Assembly (NCBI GenBank): GCA_949128115.1
Contig: OX421967.1
Coordinates: 26,738,635-26,802,634, forward strand
DNA: 64,000 nt
Direction: 5' to 3'
DNA from: Anaspis maculata
Lineage: Eukaryota > Arthropoda > Insecta > Coleoptera > Scraptiidae
Shown here: piece by piece, positions 36,030-46,176 of the stretch
Layout of the letters: the number at the start of each line of letters is the position of its first letter
Position numbering within the stretch: the stretch's first letter is position 1
Notes under the pieces: model-generated
The model's input: only the letters and a program-made list of their open reading frames with translations
The model's database searches: none
What the model was told of the DNA's origin: nothing
Position numbers and translations under genes: made by a program

Positions 36030-36434
36030 ATCAGCCAGACAATCGTCTGAAATCTCAAAGATCTGCCAGACCAAAGTCTGAATAAAAACTTTCCAGAGTC
36101 GAATGGAACTGCCAGACCATCAACGTCTGATATCTTGAGAGATCTGCCAGACAAAAATGTCTAAAAACTTCATAAAATTCAAATGAACTGCCAGACCAAA
36201 GTCTGATATCTTAAGAGATCTGCCAGACAAAAATGTCTAAAAACTTCATAAAATTCAAATGAACTGCCAGACCAAAGTCTGATATCTTAAGAGATCTGCC
36301 AGACAAAAATGTCTAAAAACTTCATAAAATTCAAATGAACTGCCAGACCAAAGTCTGATATCTTAAGAGATCTGCCAGACAAAAATGTCTAAAAACTTCA
36401 TAAAATTCAAATGAACTGCCAGACCAAAGTCTGA
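36030..36434 (-). repeat. 76-bp tandem repeats between pol and the 3' LTR
   Basis: Unit starts (GAACTGCCAGACCAAAGTCT) fall at 36185, 36261, 36337 and 36413, exactly 76 bp apart. One diverged unit starts near 36105 and an incomplete one lies before it. The last three are almost identical. Each unit carries two short hairpins, CAGACCAAAGTCTG and AGACAAAAATGTCT. The polyprotein's last residues and stop lie within the terminal repeat. Confidence 0.95.
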
Positions 36435-39400
36435 ATTACCTGTATCTCTTGTTCTCCTTCAAGCATATCCGTGATCAACTCTGGAGACCATTCATAGGTC
36501 CATCTACGGAGATGCTCTCCCACAGCAGAAGTTGTGTTCCTGCTTGTTAGACCAGTCAACTCGTACCTTCCCGAAGGTAACAGCTTGGTGATCTCGTACG
36601 GTCCTTTACCAGGCGCATCCAACTTGTGTGCAACATTACGCTTATATAAAACCACCAGTTCGCCCACTTTAAACTCTGGAGCTCTTTTGGCATCTGCGAA
36701 ACGGCGACTTTGCACAAGAGCATTTGCTTCCAAACTTTTTGAAGCTTTCTCACGAAGCAGGCGCCGGTTTGGGGGAGTTTCGTTAATGGCCAAATCATTT
36801 AGCAAAGCAGTCACAGCTGGAACGGAAGCGTCACTACCCAGTATGAGCTGTAAAGGGGTACAACCGGTTGTTTTCTGTACAGTAGAATTCAAAACCAACT
36901 GTATCTTCCAAAGTTTGGTTGACCAGCTACTGGCGTCATGTCTGCATTCAACTCTCAACATGTTTGCGATAGTAGACATGTAACGTTCTACCTGACCGTT
37001 TGACCTATGGACCCCCGGTGTAATGACGTGTACATCAATTCCCCAGTCTGCCATTAGTGATTTCGCGGCGTCTCCCATAAAAGGCCCATTATCACTTACA
37101 ATGCGTTTGGGCGTTCCGAACAATGCAAGAAACTGTTCCATATTCTTCGAAAACTCCAGAAATGAGGTGGACTCATTAGGAATCAGTATACAGTACTTTG
37201 AGAAACCGTCCACTATCACGAAAACATGTTTGTATTTTCCTGACGCTTTCAGGGGGCCCAAATGGTCACAATGGATAGTTTCAAATGGAACGTCGCCCTT
37301 CGGTATGGAGTTAATGGCAACTCGAAGCTGTAAGCGGGGTCTTTTATGCATCAAGCAGACCAAACAACGTTTGCAGTATTTTGCCACAAATTGTTTCATT
37401 TTTGGAAACCAGTAGTGCCGGCGCATTCCTTCAAGGATTTTGTCCGAACCTATGTGACAGCACTCGTCGTGGTATACCTGCAGTAAGGGTAATCGCAAAG
37501 ACGGCGGCACAAACAGCCTCAGAATTGTAGTACCCTTCTCTTCTGCGACGACACGATAAAGGAATCCATTCTTCTTTTTGTAAAGGCGACCATCAACTTC
37601 ACCGTTTTCCAATCTTTTCATTAATTCTGATGTGTAGGCGTCCACCTTTTGAGCAACACGAAGCCAAGGTTCGGATGTGGTTTGCGGGATCTCTACCACA
37701 TTGATCAGGGGATTTCTACTCAGAAAATCGGCATGAGGAATGTTCGTTCCCTTACGGTATTTGATCTCGAATGTGAAGTCTTGCAAATAAATCCACCAAC
37801 GGGCCACTCTCGGATTGAGATCCTTCTTGTTCATGGTCGATTTCACAGCGTTGCAGTCGGTGATGATTGTGAAAGAAAGCCCAAGTAGATAGTGGCGGAA
37901 ATGCTTGAGAGCGTTTACGATTGCCAAAGTTTCGAGTTCATACGAATGATATTTATTCTCGGCTCCCTGTGTGCTTCGGCTAAAATATGCCACTACTCGC
38001 ATAGCGTCGACATGTTTTTGCTGCAAAACTGCACCGTACCCCAGGCTACTTGCATCGGTGTGTAATTCGGTTTCCAGGCTCGGGTCGAACAATGCCAAGA
38101 CGGGGTAGTCTGACAGAAGGGAAATGATATCCCGGCGGATAGACTCGCACTCTTCTGTCCAATTCCACGACACGTTGCTTCGGAGTAAATCGGTAATGGG
38201 CTTGACTTTCGACGAATACCCACGAACAAATTTCCGGAAATACCCCGCAAGGCCTAAAAATTGGCGGACCTCGCGAACATTCCGAGGGGCATGCGAGTTT
38301 GTAAGCGCGATTACTTTGGTTTCGCTCGGACGTACACCGTGTTTTGAAATTCGACGACCCAAGTATTCAATTTCTCTGGCCAGAAATTGACATTTGTCCA
38401 AGTTGATCTGAAAACCGCAATTTGAAAGTAACCGGCAGGCCTCATTCAGTGTTTGAAGGTTTTCTTCGATAGTGCTTGAAGCGATCAAGACGTCGTCCAT
38501 ATATACCAACACCTTCTTTTCTTGGATCAAGGGCTGCAACGCCGAATTAATTGCCCTTTGGTACACGGACGGAGCATTAGCGAGCCCAAACGGCATCTTG
38601 AGATACTCCCACTGGCCATCAGGGGTGACAAAGGCCGTTTTCTCGATTGATTCGCAATGAATGGGAATTTGGTGGAACCCGGACGCCATGTCTAAAGATG
38701 AAAAAAAGTTCTTGCCGCATAGACGATCTATTTGGTCGTCAATGCAAGGTAACGGGTACCGGTCTTTGACTGTGACTCTATTCAGTGCGCGGAAGTCCAC
38801 ACACAAGCGGTCTCGACCATCCTTTTTTTTGACGAGAAGCACCGGACTGGCATAGGGTGAACACGAAGGCCGAATTATTTTTTTCTGCAATAGATCGTCA
38901 ATAATCCCCTGTACTGTTTCTCTTTCGGCTAAAGACAGTCGATACGGTTGGTATCTTATTGGAACAGCGGATGTTACACGGATAAAAAGTTCACTTGTTG
39001 TGACAGTTGAGGTTGACGTTCCATCAGCGATGAGATTTTCAAACGATGCAAGTATATCTGTTATGGCCTTGACGGAATCTCGTGGAGCTTTTATTTTCTG
39101 AGGAATGGAAACAGTCAAGACAGTGGGTGCCGCGCTGGCACGTGACAGTGAGAATCCTTCAGGAGTGCGGGTATAACAAATGCCTTCCCGATCCAACACG
39201 TCTGTGCCTATCAATAGATCAGCCGGAAGTTTTTCGTCTAGAACGTAAAAATCGGACTCGATCGTAAGGGACGGAAACTCTACAGTTAGTGTCACACGTT
39301 CTTGAGAAACAATAGGGGTTTCTCCCAATGCCAACATGACGAGTGGTTCTTGATGAGTTTGCACAGTCAGCTTATTGACAAGGCGTCGTGATACCAGAGA

Positions 39401-40480
39401 AACTTGAGATCCAGTGTCAATAAATGCATCTGTCGGAATGCCGTCAACGACGACTGCGGTGCAGTGAAAGTTATCAGTAGAATGACAAAAGTTCACTGAT
39501 TTCTTATGTTGTTCGGACCTAAGTTTCGCGAAACATGAATTTTCAAGGTGACCGCTTTTATGGCAGAAAGTGCAAACTGGCTTATTGTCACTCAAGTCCT
39601 TACCCTCCTGTCGTGTACAGTTTGACCTAATGTGTGACGGACTATTACACCGATAACAGCGCCTTTGGTTGCTGTTGCCGGGGTTTTTAGTGTACGGATG
39701 TTTAGAATGATGCGGCCGATGATGCTCACGTCGCACCGTACGCGAAGGCCCTACTGAATCCGCTTTTAATGGGGTGGGCGTGTGGAGTTTGAAGTTGCAC
39801 AAAATCACAATTAAGTCGCTCACCTTGGAACAACGACAGTTACGAGCCGTGATTCTACAAGTTTCATCACTAATGCCAGTTATGATGATATCGATCATCG
39901 CCGTTTCAGGAATTTCAAATTTTACTCGTTGCAAAAGCTGGACTTTAGTGCGAACATATTCAGAATAGGAAGTAAATTGGCTGGACTTACAGTTAACAGC
40001 AATCTCGAGTCGTTCCCCAATCGTGACTTGCACAGGGAAAACGCTGACGAAATCCGCCTTGAATTTTGACCACCTCCGGTCTTCACATTTCCAGTTCTGA
40101 AACCATACCTTGGCGCTTTTTGACAAAAACGCAGGAACGATATGGAGCGTCTCATATTCATCCCATTGGTACATGTCGATAGCTCTTTCTACCTCGGCGC
40201 ACCAGGTATCCGAGTCGTCATGCTCCGGGTCAAAAGTAGGCAACGAGATATCACGTCTAGGAGTTGGTGTTGTGTACATCGGCTGATGCTGGACGCTACT
40301 TGCGGCAGGGGCTCCTCGGGCCAGTGTATCGATTAAACGGAGCATTGCTGACTCAATGCTATTCAGCGTAGCATTTTCGGATGCAGCTGAACCACCATCT
40401 CTCGACGCCATTTTTGACGCCAAGGGTCGCAAAGACAAATCGGCCTCCGCCTCTGGGGCCGCTCGATCAGACCGCAGCAC
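36407..40480 (-). CDS. Gypsy Gag-Pol polyprotein
   Basis: This is a single 1357-residue frame. Gag contains two zinc knuckles, CYRCNSPSHIRSNC (about residue 274) and CTFCHKSGHLENSC (about 301), which bind the RNA. An aspartic protease follows, with AFIDTGSQVSLVS (about 350). Reverse transcriptase includes LCVDFRALNRVTVKDRYPLP, SSLDMASGFHQIPI with a catalytic aspartate, and VLVYMDDVLIAS (about 658). RNase H has LHTDASSLGYGAVL (about 803). Integrase has the HHCC zinc domain (H/H near 1003, CKRCLVC near 1037) and the DDE core: HCDHLGPL, VSDNGPF, GQVERY (about 1070, 1127, 1163). The C-terminal GKGPYEITKLLPSGRYEL is a GPY/F module; no chromodomain is seen. All catalytic residues look intact. Translation may start at Met1 or at MASRDGG (Met24). 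Gag and Pol share one frame, so no frameshift signal is needed. Confidence 0.96.
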   Translation of the reverse strand: MLRSDRAAPEAEADLSLRPLASKMASRDGGSAASENATLNSIESAMLRLIDTLARGAPAASSVQHQPMYTTPTPRRDISLPTFDPEHDDSDTWCAEVERAIDMYQWDEYETLHIVPAFLSKSAKVWFQNWKCEDRRWSKFKADFVSVFPVQVTIGERLEIAVNCKSSQFTSYSEYVRTKVQLLQRVKFEIPETAMIDIIITGISDETCRITARNCRCSKVSDLIVILCNFKLHTPTPLKADSVGPSRTVRREHHRPHHSKHPYTKNPGNSNQRRCYRCNSPSHIRSNCTRQEGKDLSDNKPVCTFCHKSGHLENSCFAKLRSEQHKKSVNFCHSTDNFHCTAVVVDGIPTDAFIDTGSQVSLVSRRLVNKLTVQTHQEPLVMLALGETPIVSQERVTLTVEFPSLTIESDFYVLDEKLPADLLIGTDVLDREGICYTRTPEGFSLSRASAAPTVLTVSIPQKIKAPRDSVKAITDILASFENLIADGTSTSTVTTSELFIRVTSAVPIRYQPYRLSLAERETVQGIIDDLLQKKIIRPSCSPYASPVLLVKKKDGRDRLCVDFRALNRVTVKDRYPLPCIDDQIDRLCGKNFFSSLDMASGFHQIPIHCESIEKTAFVTPDGQWEYLKMPFGLANAPSVYQRAINSALQPLIQEKKVLVYMDDVLIASSTIEENLQTLNEACRLLSNCGFQINLDKCQFLAREIEYLGRRISKHGVRPSETKVIALTNSHAPRNVREVRQFLGLAGYFRKFVRGYSSKVKPITDLLRSNVSWNWTEECESIRRDIISLLSDYPVLALFDPSLETELHTDASSLGYGAVLQQKHVDAMRVVAYFSRSTQGAENKYHSYELETLAIVNALKHFRHYLLGLSFTIITDCNAVKSTMNKKDLNPRVARWWIYLQDFTFEIKYRKGTNIPHADFLSRNPLINVVEIPQTTSEPWLRVAQKVDAYTSELMKRLENGEVDGRLYKKKNGFLYRVVAEEKGTTILRLFVPPSLRLPLLQVYHDECCHIGSDKILEGMRRHYWFPKMKQFVAKYCKRCLVCLMHKRPRLQLRVAINSIPKGDVPFETIHCDHLGPLKASGKYKHVFVIVDGFSKYCILIPNESTSFLEFSKNMEQFLALFGTPKRIVSDNGPFMGDAAKSLMADWGIDVHVITPGVHRSNGQVERYMSTIANMLRVECRHDASSWSTKLWKIQLVLNSTVQKTTGCTPLQLILGSDASVPAVTALLNDLAINETPPNRRLLREKASKSLEANALVQSRRFADAKRAPEFKVGELVVLYKRNVAHKLDAPGKGPYEITKLLPSGRYELTGLTSRNTTSAVGEHLRRWTYEWSPELITDMLEGEQEIQVIQTLVWQFI

Positions 40481-40536
40481 AGCGCAACTGCAATCAAAAA
40501 TATAATGTAAGCTTTGGATTTGGTTCCCACTTCTGA

Positions 40537-40802
40537 TGATAACCCCAAGGGGGCGTTGCGCGAGAAAATAACGACAAAATTTAAGAAAACACGCTTTACT
40601 CTCCGACTTGTATGTAATACAGGAAAAAGCCGCCCGATGAATAATAATAATCCCGAATCAGGGTTGCCAACTGTCCACTGTCATCCCGACTGTCACCAGT
40701 GTCATCCGCCGAGGAGCACCTCCGTCGTTGCTCTACAGGTGGCGCGCCGTTTGACAGGCTGACACATGGCAGGCAGGCACCTCACCAGTGGCGTAGATAA
40801 CA
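40537..40802 (-). repeat. 5' LTR of the intact Gypsy element
   Basis: It is identical by eye to the 3' LTR. Immediately downstream on the minus strand is TCAGAAGTGGGAACC. This resembles the complement of an animal tRNA-Leu 3' region but lacks the usual TGG complementary to CCA. Confidence 0.95.
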
Positions 40803-40806
40803 TGAC

Positions 40807-41518
40807 TCATAACCTGAAATTAAAATTGATAAATAATGAAGTTTCCATGAGATCGACACTTTTGATTTGACATTTTTTGCAACTAAATCTAAAGCTGCAT
40901 TTAGATTTTTATGAGTCATAACCTACTAGGATGATAAATGAGTAAGAAAATACACATAGAGGATTGGAGGCGATACTTAATGCAGCTACTGGGGAGGAAC
41001 AGGATGAATCTAGGTGAAGGAAGCAAATAGAACAAGCGCAAGAATGGAAAAGAAGATAGAAGGAGAAGTATCAAGGCAAATCCAAAGGTTAAAGAAAAGC
41101 AAAGTCAGAGAGGTAGATGAAAAGAAGGTATTCCCAGATGGATAGGGGGGTTTATGAAAGGAAAAAGCGCCATAGCCAACCAGAAATAACCATCAAGTAC
41201 GCAGCAGAAAGCACAACACATGGATGCTGTATCCTTCGACTGAGTAACTGTTCGGCTGTTTCAATAATATTTCATCGCAAACCAGCCGGCAAGCGATAAA
41301 GAAAGCAACGAAAACCACCGATCTGAATATTTTGAGGTAAGCCACTGCCACTGGCTACTGACAAGATATCACTCTGACGGCTGACAACGACCGGTTGGCT
41401 GGCTGGGTTGACAATTGGCACAAATGCAGGCATGGTTACATTGTAAGTGTAACCAAGAAATTTGCATGCGTCACACAGTCAAAATCAGGATGAAATCCCC
41501 CATTGAGGCTAACGTATT
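40807..41518. other. Stretch without recognised gene
   Basis: It includes a near repeat of ATGAGTCATAACCT at 40804 and 40911. A purine-rich segment (41030-41140) gives a charged frame with no motif. Nothing more is supported. Confidence 0.35.
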
Positions 41519-41904
41519 GTGGCGACTTTACAGAGCTTCGTATGTCGTCGACGACAGTCCCCCACTCAACTGTAGTTGAATAATTTGAACGACACGACGA
41601 CAGAAATTCGTGTTGCGGGAACAATGTGGAGGGAGGTAGGGGAGTACAGGCAGATCGAATCCTATTGGCTAGCGACACTGTCGCCGGCGACATACGACGT
41701 TCTGTAATGGCGGCTTTACAGAACTTCCTATGTCGCCGGCGACAATTCCCCACCCCACTGTATAGTTAAATAATTTGAACAACACGACCACAGAAACTCG
41801 TGTCGCGGGAATGAGATGGAGGGAGGTAGAGAAGTACAGGCAGATCGAATCCTATTGGCCAGCGACACTGTTGCCGGCGACATACGAAGTTCTGTAAAGC
41901 CGCC
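41519..41904. mobile_element. Two abutting MITEs, head to tail
   Basis: Two copies (41519-41713 and 41709-41904) of about 195 bp share a GGCGGC junction. Each begins TTTACAGA.CTTC.TATGTCG and ends with the inverted partner CGACATACGA.GTTCTGTAA. Internal matches include ATAATTTGAAC.ACACGAC and CAGGCAGATCGAATCCTATT. The TIR holds a CGCCGGCGAC core. There is no coding capacity. Confidence 0.8.
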
Positions 41905-43047
41905 ATGAAGCCGCCATTATCTCGGGATCTAAGAGCTGTCAGAAACAACAAAATTAATCAAAATGTATGTCATGGTCTGTAAAAGGTTGATGGTCCATGG
42001 AGATAAGCTTGTGAGGGCGTATGAAAAGTACAGGAGTACTTGTGTGGTATTCCTATCATAAGGCCAGCCGCAATCGATCAAGTTTTAATAATAATCAAAG
42101 CAAAACATGGCACTTTTTTTGGAATTTGAAATAATTTGATGTCCATTATTTATTGGCCGTCACTGTACATCTCGCTGTACATGAAACCCGCCGCCAGTTT
42201 GATTTCAGACATAAACCCTTACACGCCGCCATACATCGTAATGACTCCCAGCCAATTTTATTGACTTTCATCAGGAAATGTCTCAATTTAGTTATTTGGG
42301 CAATTTTGGTTTCCTTCCGAAGAGGCGTCGCGCCGCCAGAGACCGCACTCTGGCTGCAGTAAAACAAATTTTTATTTATGGTCGACGTCCTCGCGCTTTC
42401 TTCTTACGTCACAATATTGACAGTTTTTGTCGTATGTTAGTTTTATACGTACGGACATGCCGTTTTTACGAGGCGGTTATAAAAAGCCGATAAAATGGAA
42501 TATTTTATTGCCGGTGTGGATTCACTAAAGACTCCGTGGTCAAGGCGGTATGGTGGCCCTATGGGTGACGTGTGACCACCCTTCACAAGGAAATCCAATC
42601 TGGGCACTAAATAAAATGTTAGCGCCCTGGAAACATTTCCATAATAAGAGGGCCACCGCCACCTTGCGGCAATTTCGTATTATCAAGATCAAAGGATAGG
42701 TACACCTGAAAACGTACCTATACCAACCCACGATAGTTGCCACCATGGGTTTGTTGGACAAAAATGCACTACATTTAATATCAGAGAAGCGTATTATTAA
42801 TATTTTAATTGCTACAAAGTAAGCGAGGATAAGGCGGCAGTACGGTTTTGTAGTGCCATTGTAACATCTAAGATGCGAACTGGGACATGAAACCATCCTT
42901 AACTAAACTCAGTGGAGCTTTATCGAACCAAAATGTATATCTATCGTTTAGACCTCGCGCGGTTTAGACTGGTACCATTTTTAAAGATTCACAAAAATAC
43001 AAGAGAAATTTATAATGCCACAGTGGGACGACAAGCTATAATCCAGG
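41905..43047. other. Stretch without recognised gene
   Basis: Open frames near 42153-42493 on the plus strand and 42540-42896 on the minus strand carry no recognisable domain. No repeat shared with other window regions was noticed. Confidence 0.35.
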
Positions 43048-44159
43048 CCCTAGCAGTACTTCTGTAGGAAAAACGATGTAATCAAAATGTTTTTTTTGGA
43101 ATCGTTAGAGGATCATCCCAGGACAAATAATCACTCGGGTGCTTTCGCGATTTCTGGTACATTTTCCAGCAATATCGCATCAAAGTTGGCGGCTGGTCAA
43201 TTCTTCAGTTCGCTGATATATCTTGGAGTTTTTGCGATTTTTTTCAAATAAGAGTCCTAATCTACTCAAAAAACAATTCCGAATCGAATGGTGCTGTCAG
43301 ATTTTGAGTACTTACTTTATACCGGGTGAAAAAAAAATAAAATGAGTTTTATATTTTTTCCCGACTTCTTAGTTTCTTGGCCGATTTTCACAAACTTTAT
43401 GTCAAAAGCTCGCTGGCTAAATCGTCTACTCAAATCAATTGTCAATATAGCCAAATTATCAAAAATCGAGATAGCGGCGGCGAACCCAAATAAAAATGTG
43501 TCGTATTTCGAGAATTTTTTTTTGATTTCTAAATTTCGTAAAGAACGACACTGATGGTGGACTCTGGAAGACTAAGCTTTCTTCTGCAATTTGTGACTAG
43601 ATTTACTTGATTCGCACATTACACTGTGAAAATATAGTGAATTGAAGGAAGGTCCACTTGTGATTTTTTCCAAATTCACAATAAATCAGCAGATGAAAAA
43701 CCTCCCGCGAATCCTTATTTCTGAAGCAATTTCTACACACTTGGTGGTGATCGTAAGCTGTGTGCATAGGCTACAAATACCGTGTTGGTGCATGGCCGAA
43801 GTTTCGAAATTTCAGATGATAGATGACGTAAATGGTGGAGGTGCCCATGTCAAATATCGAATATTCTACTTTTTGTTCTCACATGTTCTGAACGAAATTT
43901 CTATAAATGGTTGGCTTAATGGTCAGCTGGATAAACACGCAACGAGAGTCAAATGTTGAAAAAGTCGAAATGTGAAATTTTCAAATAGACGACTTTACTT
44001 CTTGGGAGAAAATAAAACGGTTCTATCCGTTGGTCCAGGAATTTCTGCTGTTAAAATCGCAAGTAGCGAACAAAAATGAAAGCCAGCCGGATTTTTGTAT
44101 ATAAGCTCAGTTAAGGATGTAGTTCAACATTGTCAAAGTTCTCAAGAATCCGGTGTAAG

Positions 44160-44445
44160 CTTCGGCCGTTGTGGCCTCGAGAAGAACTCGAGGATCAGTT
44201 TTTCGCGTATATCTCGTGAACAATGGCACTTGGGAAGAACGTGCTTGAGAAGAAATTGTTGAAAATTTTATTGTCTATAAGAAAGGTCCTTACACGTTTC
44301 ATCGTCAGTCCACTCTTTCTTCGTCAAAACACAAGAAAATTAAAATAATCCAGATGCTCGATGCTGAAGACTGTATGGACCTTGAGTTTTATGATGGCGG
44401 GGTGGCACTTGGTAGAGGTGTTGTTCGATCTATTCTGTTTTGACT
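44160..44445 (+). pseudogene. Unidentified coding remnant, left palindrome arm
   Basis: The plus frame reads RGSVFRVYLVNNGTWEERA, then a TGA, then EEIVENFIVYKKGPYTFHRQ and KIKIIQMLDAEDCMDLEFYD. The right arm carries the same protein-like sequence. A TATATAAGCTC-type sequence lies upstream (44098) in inverted sense. I do not recognise the family with confidence; an EVH1/PH-like fold is only a guess from the VYLVNNGTWEE pattern. Conservation of reading frame across the two arms suggests a former gene. Confidence 0.4.
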
Positions 44446-44487
44446 GTAACTATTTGCCATCAATACCAACTATGCCGGCGGCATATA

Positions 44488-45024
44488 CAGGGTGAAATAA
44501 AAATAAGAAGTTGAAGAAATGTACCTCAAGAACCAAAACAGGTGAAGACATATAAACCGCCAAAAATATTTCTAATTTCATGGTCATGAAGTCGTCGTAA
44601 ACTTGGATCAAATATGTTGAGCCGTTTCTGACATATCTTCAGAAGACTGAAGTCGTTACGAAAAAAAACTAGTTTTCCGTCTATCAGTAACTCTTCAGAT
44701 ATTGAATCGAGACTTGGTGTTTTGAATCGAAACAATGATAAATCACATTGAAAATGAAATAATAGTGAAAAACACTTTCTAGGCCAACTACTTTGAGAAA
44801 AAACACAGTCAACTTTTTTTCTGATGAGTAGACGAAAAAATTATTTTTTTCGGTAACAACTTCAGTCTTTTGAAGATATTTCAAGGACGGCTCAAGATAT
44901 CTGATTCAAGTTCACGACGACTCCATGACCATGAAATCAGAATTATTCATGGCGATTGACATGTCTTCACCTATTCTGGTTCTTGAGGAACAAATGTTCA
45001 ACTTTTTATTTTTATTTCACCCTG
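44488..45024. mobile_element. CAGGGTG element at the palindrome axis (537 bp)
   Basis: Ends are CAGGGTGAAATAAAAATAA and its inverse TTATTTTTATTTCACCCTG, flanked by TATA on both sides. Inverted similarity continues inward (TCTTGAGGAAC / TCAAGAACCAA, ACAGGTGAAGACAT, TTTCATGGTCATG) with divergence. No coding frame was recognised. Confidence 0.75.
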
Positions 45025-45068
45025 TATATGCCGCCGGCATAGTTCGTATTGATGGCTTCAAGTTTCAA

Positions 45069-45345
45069 TCAAGAATTAGTGGACCAACCAACACCTCTAC
45101 GAGGTGACACTTCGCCATCATAAAACTCAAGGTCCATACAGTCTTCAGCATCGAGTATCTGGATTATTTTAATTTTCTTGTGTTTTGACGAAGAAAGAGT
45201 GGACTGACGATGAAACGTGTAAGGACCTTTCTTATAGACAATAAATTTTTCAACAATTTCTTTCCAAGCACGTTCTTCCCACGTGCCATTCTTCACGAGA
45301 TATACGCGAAAAACTGATCCTCAAGTTCTTCTCCAGGCCACAACG
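45069..45345 (-). pseudogene. Unidentified coding remnant, right palindrome arm
   Basis: This is the inverted counterpart of the left-arm remnant. The minus frame includes NGTWEERAWKEIVEKF, IVYKKGPYTFHRQS, and IQILDAEDCMDLEFYDGE. It keeps a tryptophan codon where the left arm has TGA. Upstream, the left arm's CGA codon is TGA here. The arms are thus disabled at different codons. Function is unknown. Confidence 0.4.
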
Positions 45346-45939
45346 GCCGAAACTCACACCGGATTCTTGAGAACTTTGACTATGTTGAACTACATGCTTA
45401 ACTGAGCTTATATAGAAAAATCCGGCTGGCTTTCATTTTTGTTCGCTACTTGCGATTTTAACAGCAAAAATTCCTGGACCAACGGATAGAACCGTTTTAT
45501 TTTCTCCCAAGAAGTAAAGTCGTCTATTTGAAAATTTCACATTTCGACTCTTTCAACATTTGACTCTCGTTGCGTGTTTATCCAGCTGACCATTAAGCCA
45601 ACCATTTATAGAAATTTCGTTCAGAACATGTGAGAACAAAAAGTAGAATATTCGATATTTGACATGCGCACCTCCACCATTTACGTCATCTATCATCTAA
45701 AATTTCGAAACTTCGGCCATGCACCAACACGGTATTTGTAGCCTATGCACACAGCTTACGATCACTACCAAGTGTGTAGAAATTGCTTCAGAAATAAGGA
45801 TTCGCGGGAGGTTTTTCATCTGCTGATTTATTGTGAATTTGGAAAAAATCACAAGTGGACCTTCCTTCAATTCACTATATTTTCACAGTGTAATGTGCGA
45901 ATCAAGTAAATCTAGTCCCATATTGCAGAAGAAAGCTCA

Positions 45940-46176
45940 CCGTGGGTTCCACAAAACAGATAATACGAGATTAGTTGATTCGCGATTTTTGTTTGTTAAT
46001 TTGTAGCCGACTGATCAATGGAAATGCTGGTTTATCCCTCAATAATGGAAAGATGATGGGTCTAGTACAGATTTCAGGCAGTTTTTGTTGGTATACGCCT
46101 AGCATTCAGCAAAAAAAAGTTCAGTTAATCTGCAATTAGCCTTGATCGCTGATCATTTTTATTATGGAACTGACGG
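45940..46176. mobile_element. MITE, CCGTGGGTTCC family, inserted in one palindrome arm
   Basis: The left tip CCGTGGGTTCCACAAAACAG pairs with the right tip ...ATGGAACTGACGG. It is related to 10228-10458. The other palindrome arm shows the empty site GAAAGCTTAGTCTTCC. Here the flanks read GAAAGCTCA and TTAGTCTTCC, so the TSD is TTA, with one copy mutated to TCA. Length is 237 bp. Confidence 0.85.

Larger units (their letters stand above)
35434..40802 (-). mobile_element. Intact Ty3/Gypsy LTR retrotransposon
   Basis: This 5369-bp element is bounded by 266-bp LTRs that I read as identical (35434-35699 and 40537-40802), with TG...CA tips. A perfect 4-bp TSD, TGAC, flanks it (35430-35433 and 40803-40806). 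One uninterrupted gag-pol frame occupies 36407-40480 on the minus strand. There is no env frame. Identical LTRs, intact TSD and an open frame mean recent insertion, possibly within the current population. A run of 76-bp tandem repeats separates pol from the 3' LTR. Confidence 0.97.

Noticed and set aside
36105..36434. Regularly spaced identical repeats that could be mistaken for a CRISPR array
   Set aside because: Units abut with no variable spacers, lie inside a Gypsy element and are in a eukaryotic context.
40142..40762. Short plus-strand frames over gag and the LTR
   Set aside because: Antisense shadow frames or LTR-internal frames duplicated in both LTRs; no support for a separate gene.
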